Notes under the pieces: model-generated
What the model was told of the DNA's origin: nothing
What the model saw: the letters and a program-made list of their open reading frames with translations, nothing else
Database searches by the model: none
Source of the DNA: Coxiellaceae bacterium
GTDB lineage: Bacteria; Pseudomonadota; Gammaproteobacteria; UBA9339
Direction of reading: 5' to 3'
NCBI GenBank assembly: GCA_003142435.1
Contig: PLMI01000040.1
Location: 8,057 to 17,928, forward strand
DNA length: 9,872 nucleotides
Program-made: the position numbers and the translations under genes
Part shown: positions 6,182-9,872 of the stretch, in pieces
Layout: each line of letters begins with the position of its first letter
How positions within the stretch are numbered: the first letter of the stretch is position 1

Positions 6182-8032
6182 TTATGAGCTGATGCCGTTT
6201 ATTTCATCTTGTACGATTTTGTATTGAATAACAATAAAATCGCCATCTTTTTGCCCATAGGCCGAAGCTAATTTATTAAGTTTTTTGTTTGCATCTTCCA
6301 GATTGTCGTAATTGCCATACACTAGTTTATATACTTCATCACCATTGTCATTTATAGTGGAATAGTAATAAGCCTGATTTTCTAATCCATTTCTTTTGAT
6401 AAATTGCAAAATGTTTTTTACATTGTTTTTAGTAAGCAACAAAATAGTGTAGTGGTTTTTATTTATTCCGAGCAAATATTTTTCTGAAGCAGTATATTTT
6501 TGTGCATTTCCTTTTTCGTTATTAATAATAGTGTTCGCGGAAGTTGTTGGGGTAGTTACAGTTTTATTTTCTTTATTATTGTCTTCAGGTTGATTGGCGC
6601 TATCATTTGTTGGCATCGCAGCAGGAATAGCAGTTGGTTTTGTTTTAATTATGGATGTTTTGTAGATATCCGACTCCAAACTTACATTGAGTTTGCGCAG
6701 CCATTTATTTATCAGCGTTAAATCATGCGAGTTTAAAGTTCCTGCCAATTGTTTTAAGTTTACTGTCTCTATAATGTATGAATATTGGTCTTGATAGTAA
6801 ATTGCCTCAGCATCGTAAAGGTCTGTTTCCGCTTGCAACACGTCAACCATGGTTCTAAGTCCAGCCTCATAAGAAAGAACAGTGGAACGTAATTTACTTT
6901 GCTTGGAAACGATTTCCTGCCGATCGGCAATTATTTTGCTGATTCCAGAAATAACGCCATAATAAGATTGGCGCGTATTGCTTACAACGCTTCGGTGCGT
7001 TTGTTCTTGAGTGTGCAATGCGTTTTGATATTGATATCTCGCCTGATTTGTTTCCGCGCTTACTTGTCCGCCTTGGAATATAGGCACGTCTAAGGTAACT
7101 CCGGCCTGCAAAGTTTTATCTTTGTTAAATGTTTCAGTGCCAGATTCAGCGCCTGAATTGCTATTATACCCATAAGTATAACTGCCATTTGCGCTTAATG
7201 TTGGTAAGTGCCCTGAAAATTTAGTAGAAATGTTTTGGCGAGCCGCTAATGTTGTAAACATCGCAGCAATCAAAGTATTGTTTTGGCGTTCGGCTGTTAT
7301 CACCCACCTGTCTATATTTTGTGGCTGCGGTGAAACCAACGGAACCTCGGGACCAATGCCGTCTAATTGTTGATATTTTATGGCAGTTATTTCCCTTAGC
7401 TGTTCTTTTGCATCTTCCAGGTCTTTTTTCGCGGAAATTTCATCAGCAACTACTGTATCATACGAAGCTTGTGCGTCATTTAAGTCAGTGATTGGAATTA
7501 AACCTACGTCATATTTTTGTTGTGTTTGGCGCAATTGTTCCGCAATTGATTTCTTTTTTTCTTGCGTAACGCGCAGGATATCTTTTTTCAAAAGAACATT
7601 AAAATAATTGTTAGCAACTCGAAACATCAAGTTTTGGGCTGCAGCTGCAAAGGTAGCTTCCTCAGATTGAGCGAGAGATTTAGCGTTACTCAAGCTGGTC
7701 ATATTGCCGTAATTGAAGAGAGACTGAGTTAACGTCAAAGAATAGTTGGAGTTGTTATTATAAAAATTCCCATTGCCGCCTAAAACAGCGTTTTCTGTAA
7801 CCTTGTTATAGCTTCGGCCGAGACCTCCTGTTGCGCTTATTTGCGGCAGTAAAAAAGATCTTGCAATTGGTATCCCTTCTTTTGTGGCAAGCCATTCTGC
7901 GCGCGCAGCTTTAAATTGCGGATCGCTTTCTAAAGCTTTTGTGTAAACATCCATTAAATTAGTTGCCAAAACCGAATTGCAAAAAAAAGCAGTCATTAAA
8001 AAACTTATAATGATGCAAAAAAATTTTCTCAT
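6182..8032 (-). CDS. TolC-family outer-membrane channel with C-terminal SPOR domain
   Basis: This 616-aa outer-membrane efflux or type I secretion channel has an unusual extension. Residues 1-23 form a signal peptide ending SVLA|TN. Residues about 24-445 are a TolC/OEP body with its two structural repeats: ALESDPQFKAARAEW and LPQISA early, VGLIPITDLNDAQASYD in the first half, and YEAGLRTMVDVLQAETDLYDAE in the second. After NKWL the usual protein would end. Here a Thr/Pro/Asn-rich linker (about 458-512) leads to a SPOR-like domain (about 527-600: HYTILLL, AYYYSTIN, VYKLVYGNYDNLEDANKKL). SPOR domains bind denuded peptidoglycan, and the TolC C-terminus lies in the periplasm, so the topology fits. 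ATG 8032 is chosen over TTG 8041 because AAAGGA (8044-8049) is 11 nt away versus 2. No inner-membrane pump partner is adjacent. Confidence 0.9.
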   Translation of the reverse strand: MRKFFCIIISFLMTAFFCNSVLATNLMDVYTKALESDPQFKAARAEWLATKEGIPIARSFLLPQISATGGLGRSYNKVTENAVLGGNGNFYNNNSNYSLTLTQSLFNYGNMTSLSNAKSLAQSEEATFAAAAQNLMFRVANNYFNVLLKKDILRVTQEKKKSIAEQLRQTQQKYDVGLIPITDLNDAQASYDTVVADEISAKKDLEDAKEQLREITAIKYQQLDGIGPEVPLVSPQPQNIDRWVITAERQNNTLIAAMFTTLAARQNISTKFSGHLPTLSANGSYTYGYNSNSGAESGTETFNKDKTLQAGVTLDVPIFQGGQVSAETNQARYQYQNALHTQEQTHRSVVSNTRQSYYGVISGISKIIADRQEIVSKQSKLRSTVLSYEAGLRTMVDVLQAETDLYDAEAIYYQDQYSYIIETVNLKQLAGTLNSHDLTLINKWLRKLNVSLESDIYKTSIIKTKPTAIPAAMPTNDSANQPEDNNKENKTVTTPTTSANTIINNEKGNAQKYTASEKYLLGINKNHYTILLLTKNNVKNILQFIKRNGLENQAYYYSTINDNGDEVYKLVYGNYDNLEDANKKLNKLASAYGQKDGDFIVIQYKIVQDEINGISS

Positions 8033-8043
8033 AAATTTCAAAG

Positions 8044-8049
8044 TCCTTT
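8044..8049 (-). promoter_or_regulatory. Ribosome binding site of the TolC-like gene
   Basis: AAAGGA on the minus strand lies 11 nt before ATG 8032 and only 2 nt before the in-frame TTG at 8041, so ATG is the likely start. Confidence 0.6.
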
Positions 8050-8078
8050 ATTTAAAATTGGCGCAAATTAATTTTAAC

Positions 8079-8108
8079 ATTCTAATCCATTTACCATAAA
8101 GTTTCCAA
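8079..8108 (-). promoter_or_regulatory. Possible sigma-70 promoter of the TolC-like gene
   Basis: On the minus strand, TTGGAA (8103-8108) and TAGAAT (8079-8084) are separated by 18 bp, about 45 bp upstream of the start codon. The boxes are fair but not strong in this AT-rich region. Confidence 0.3.
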
Positions 8109-8195
8109 CTGATTGAAGCAATGGGAATAAATACCTCGATTTTTTGAGTATTTTTGTAAGTATTTGATTATACTGAAGTTTTTTATTACATGTTT

Positions 8196-8217
8196 TTGCC
8201 CCCAGTTTGCCCCCAGT
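8196..8217. repeat. Two tandem copies of an 11-bp C-rich repeat
   Basis: TTGCCCCCAGT occurs twice in direct tandem in an otherwise AT-rich divergent intergenic region (8033-8310). One helical turn of spacing would suit a protein-binding site. A leftover of an integration site is another possibility. No function can be assigned. Confidence 0.5.
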
Positions 8218-8310
8218 TTTGTTGAATAAATATGTTTAGTGTGTAAAAATCTATCGTGTGTTATAAAAATTTTGCAATAAAAAATTACAAAGGAAAATTT
8301 AAAAAAATTT

Positions 8311-8904
8311 ATGAACAATAAAGCAATAAAAGTAGTTGCATTCAATGGCAGTCCAAGGACAAATGGCAATACTGCAGAACTTATCAAAATTGTTTTTGGC
8401 GAATTAGAAAAAGAGAACATTGAAACTAAATTAATTCACTTGGCAAATGCTAAACCTTTATCTGGCTGTATCGCATGTTACAAATGTTTCGAAACAAAAA
8501 ATAAGCATTGCGCTTTAACTCAAGATAAAATCAACGAATACATAGATGAAATGTTAGCAGCCGATGCAATTATCTTAGCATCGCCTACTTACGTTGCCGA
8601 CATGTCTGCTAATTTAAAAGCGTTAATTGAGCGAGCAGCTTTAGTCGCAAAAGCAAATGGCGACATGTTGCAACGTAAAGTTGGAGCTGCCGTTGTTGCA
8701 GTCCGAAGAGGGGGAGCCGCTCATGTCTTTAGCTCCATAAATTATTTTTTCTTAATTTCACAAATGATTATTCCAGGTTCCAGTTACTGGAATTTTGGCT
8801 TTGGATTAAAACCAGGCGATGTTTTGCACGATGAAGAAGGAGTGAAAACAATGGTGGATTTGGGAAAGAATATGGCATTTTTGCTTAAGAAAATGAAGAG
8901 TTAA
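8311..8904 (+). CDS. Flavodoxin-fold FMN-binding protein with four-cysteine cluster (iron-sulfur flavoprotein-like)
   Basis: This 197-aa cytoplasmic protein belongs to the NADPH-dependent FMN reductase/flavodoxin-like superfamily. GSPRTNGNTAELI (13-25) is the phosphate-binding loop for FMN, and SPTYVADMSANLKALIERA (about 91-109) is the second flavin-contacting segment. Cys53, Cys56, Cys59 and Cys67 form C-x2-C-x2-C-x7-C. This spacing fits the compact motif of iron-sulfur flavoproteins, which hold a [4Fe-4S] cluster beside FMN. It probably transfers electrons or reduces a small molecule; the partner is unknown. An AAAGGA lies 16 nt before ATG, which is rather far. tyrS follows after 26 nt, so the two may share a transcript. 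Cluster binding is inferred; related proteins with similar cysteines may only be flavin reductases. Confidence 0.85.
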   Translation: MNNKAIKVVAFNGSPRTNGNTAELIKIVFGELEKENIETKLIHLANAKPLSGCIACYKCFETKNKHCALTQDKINEYIDEMLAADAIILASPTYVADMSANLKALIERAALVAKANGDMLQRKVGAAVVAVRRGGAAHVFSSINYFFLISQMIIPGSSYWNFGFGLKPGDVLHDEEGVKTMVDLGKNMAFLLKKMKS

Positions 8905-8930
8905 ATTTGCATAGATAGAAGGTTAATTGT

Positions 8931-9872
8931 ATGAGCATGTCGTCGGTAGAAAAAAGTTTAGAAATTATAAAACGCGGGTCAGTGGAGATTTTATCTGAAC
9001 CTGAACTTTTGTCTTTATTGCAATCAAAGAAAAAACTAAAAATAAAAGCCGGCTTTGATCCAACAGCTCCGGATTTGCATTTAGGCCATACAGTTTTGAT
9101 AAATAAAATGCGCCAATTTCAGGATTTGGGGCATGAAGTTATTTTTATAATTGGTGATTTTACGGCGATGATAGGAGATCCGTCCGGTCGCAATGTTACC
9201 CGCCCGCCGTTAAGCAAAGAAGAAGTTTTGCAAAATGCCAAAACATACCAGGAGCAAATTTTTAAAATACTCGATCCCGAAAAAACCAAAATAGTGTTTA
9301 ACTCTGATTGGCTGGCAAAACTTAGTTCTTCAGATGTGATCAAGCTTGCTGCTACTTATACGGTTGCGCGAATGCTTGAGCGGGATGATTTTCATAATCG
9401 GTTTCAAGCTAACAAACCAATTTCAATTCATGAATTTATGTATCCGTTGTTGCAGGGATATGATTCTGTAGTCATTGAGGCTGATATTGAACTTGGCGGT
9501 AATGATCAAAAGTTTAATTTGCTCATGGGCCGTGAACTGCAAAAACATTTCGGGAAGAAACCGCAAGTTGTTCTAACGATGCCTTTATTAGAAGGATTAG
9601 ACGGCGTACAAAAAATGTCAAAATCATTGGGAAATTATGTTGGCATTAGCGAATCTCCAGATGAAATTTTTGGCAAATTGATGTCAGTTTCTGATGATTT
9701 AATGTGGCGTTATTTCGAATTGTTAAGTTTTCGTTCTCTTGATGAAATTAGCGGCTTGTATAAAGATGTTAAAAATGGAGCGAATCCGCGGGATATAAAA
9801 ATAAAATTAGCTATGGAAATCGTAGCAAGATTTCATGGCGAACAAGCTGCTTTGAAAGCATGCGATAATTTT
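8931..9872 (+). CDS. tyrS: Tyrosyl-tRNA synthetase, 3' end outside window
   Basis: This enzyme charges tRNA-Tyr with tyrosine using ATP, a class I aminoacyl-tRNA synthetase of the cytoplasm. The first 314 residues are present and the frame is open to the right edge. The class I signatures are HLGH (50-53, the HIGH motif, in [12 protein letters not shown]) and KMSKS (228-232). The KMSKS form, with [14 protein letters not shown] (75-88) and [10 protein letters not shown] (187-196), places it in the TyrRS type with a canonical KMSKS rather than the KFGKT type of E. coli TyrS. About 100 more residues, including the S4-like RNA-binding domain, should lie beyond the window. ATG 8931 is supported by AGAAGG 8 nt upstream; ATG 8937 is a weaker alternative. 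No T-box leader is seen, and the gene directly follows the flavodoxin-fold gene. Confidence 0.95.
   Translation, partial: MSMSSVEKSLEIIKRGSVEILSEPELLSLLQSKKKLKIKAGFDPTAPDLHLGHTVLINKMRQFQDLGHEVIFIIGDFTAMIGDPSGRNVTRPPLSKEEVLQNAKTYQEQIFKILDPEKTKIVFNSDWLAKLSSSDVIKLAATYTVARMLERDDFHNRFQANKPISIHEFMYPLLQGYDSVVIEADIELGGNDQKFNLLMGRELQKHFGKKPQVVLTMPLLEGLDGVQKMSKSLGNYVGISESPDEIFGKLMSVSDDLMWRYFELLSFRSLDEISGLYKDVKNGANPRDIKIKLAMEIVARFHGEQAALKACDNF

Noticed and set aside
6500..7607. Plus-strand reading frames of 64-75 codons inside the TolC-like gene
   Set aside because: They are antisense to a gene with clear domain structure and show no motifs or ribosome sites.
8091..8420. A 109-codon minus-strand reading frame overlapping the start of the flavodoxin-like gene
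   Set aside because: It runs antisense to a well-supported gene for its first third, has no family signature, and the rest covers the promoter region of the TolC-like gene.
8905..8930. T-box or other leader control of tyrS
   Set aside because: Only 26 nt separate tyrS from the preceding gene, far too short for such a leader.

Overview
This is an AT-rich window with tightly spaced genes, and its gene content points to a Gram-negative gammaproteobacterium. It carries a TolC-type outer-membrane channel, a GspH/I/J/K-type minor-pilin set, a sodium/solute symporter and a KMSKS-type tyrosyl-tRNA synthetase. The order Legionellales is a plausible guess from overall feel, but nothing here proves it. 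There is no rRNA, tRNA, CRISPR array or transposase gene.

Left part (1-5164, plus strand). The 3' half of a sodium/solute symporter gene is followed by a five-gene pilin operon. The first three genes are GspH/FimT-like, GspI/PilV/MshD-like and GspJ/PilW/MshO-like. The last two are large GspK/PilX/MshP-like proteins that form a tandem duplication. H, I, J and K proteins together form the priming or tip complex of type IV pili and type II secretion pseudopili, so this operon probably encodes a pilus tip with two alternative or successive large K-type cap proteins. No ATPase, platform, secretin, major pilin or PilY1 gene lies in the window, so assembly machinery must come from elsewhere.

Middle (5165-8032). 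A 146-bp imperfect palindrome with MITE-like features separates the pilin operon from two minus-strand genes. These are a rhomboid protease and, upstream of it, a TolC homologue that carries an extra C-terminal SPOR (peptidoglycan-binding) domain. The 216-bp spacer between them is almost entirely repeats: an inverted pair of a short intergenic repeat, also found once after the symporter gene, enclosing a perfect 25-bp REP-like hairpin.

Right part (8033-9872). A divergent intergenic region with an 11-bp tandem repeat leads to a flavodoxin-fold protein with a four-cysteine cluster, then tyrS, which is cut by the window edge. No gene-free stretch exceeds 300 bp. The longer gaps (716-825, 5165-5374, 5966-6181, 8033-8310) are covered by the repeat and regulatory entries.
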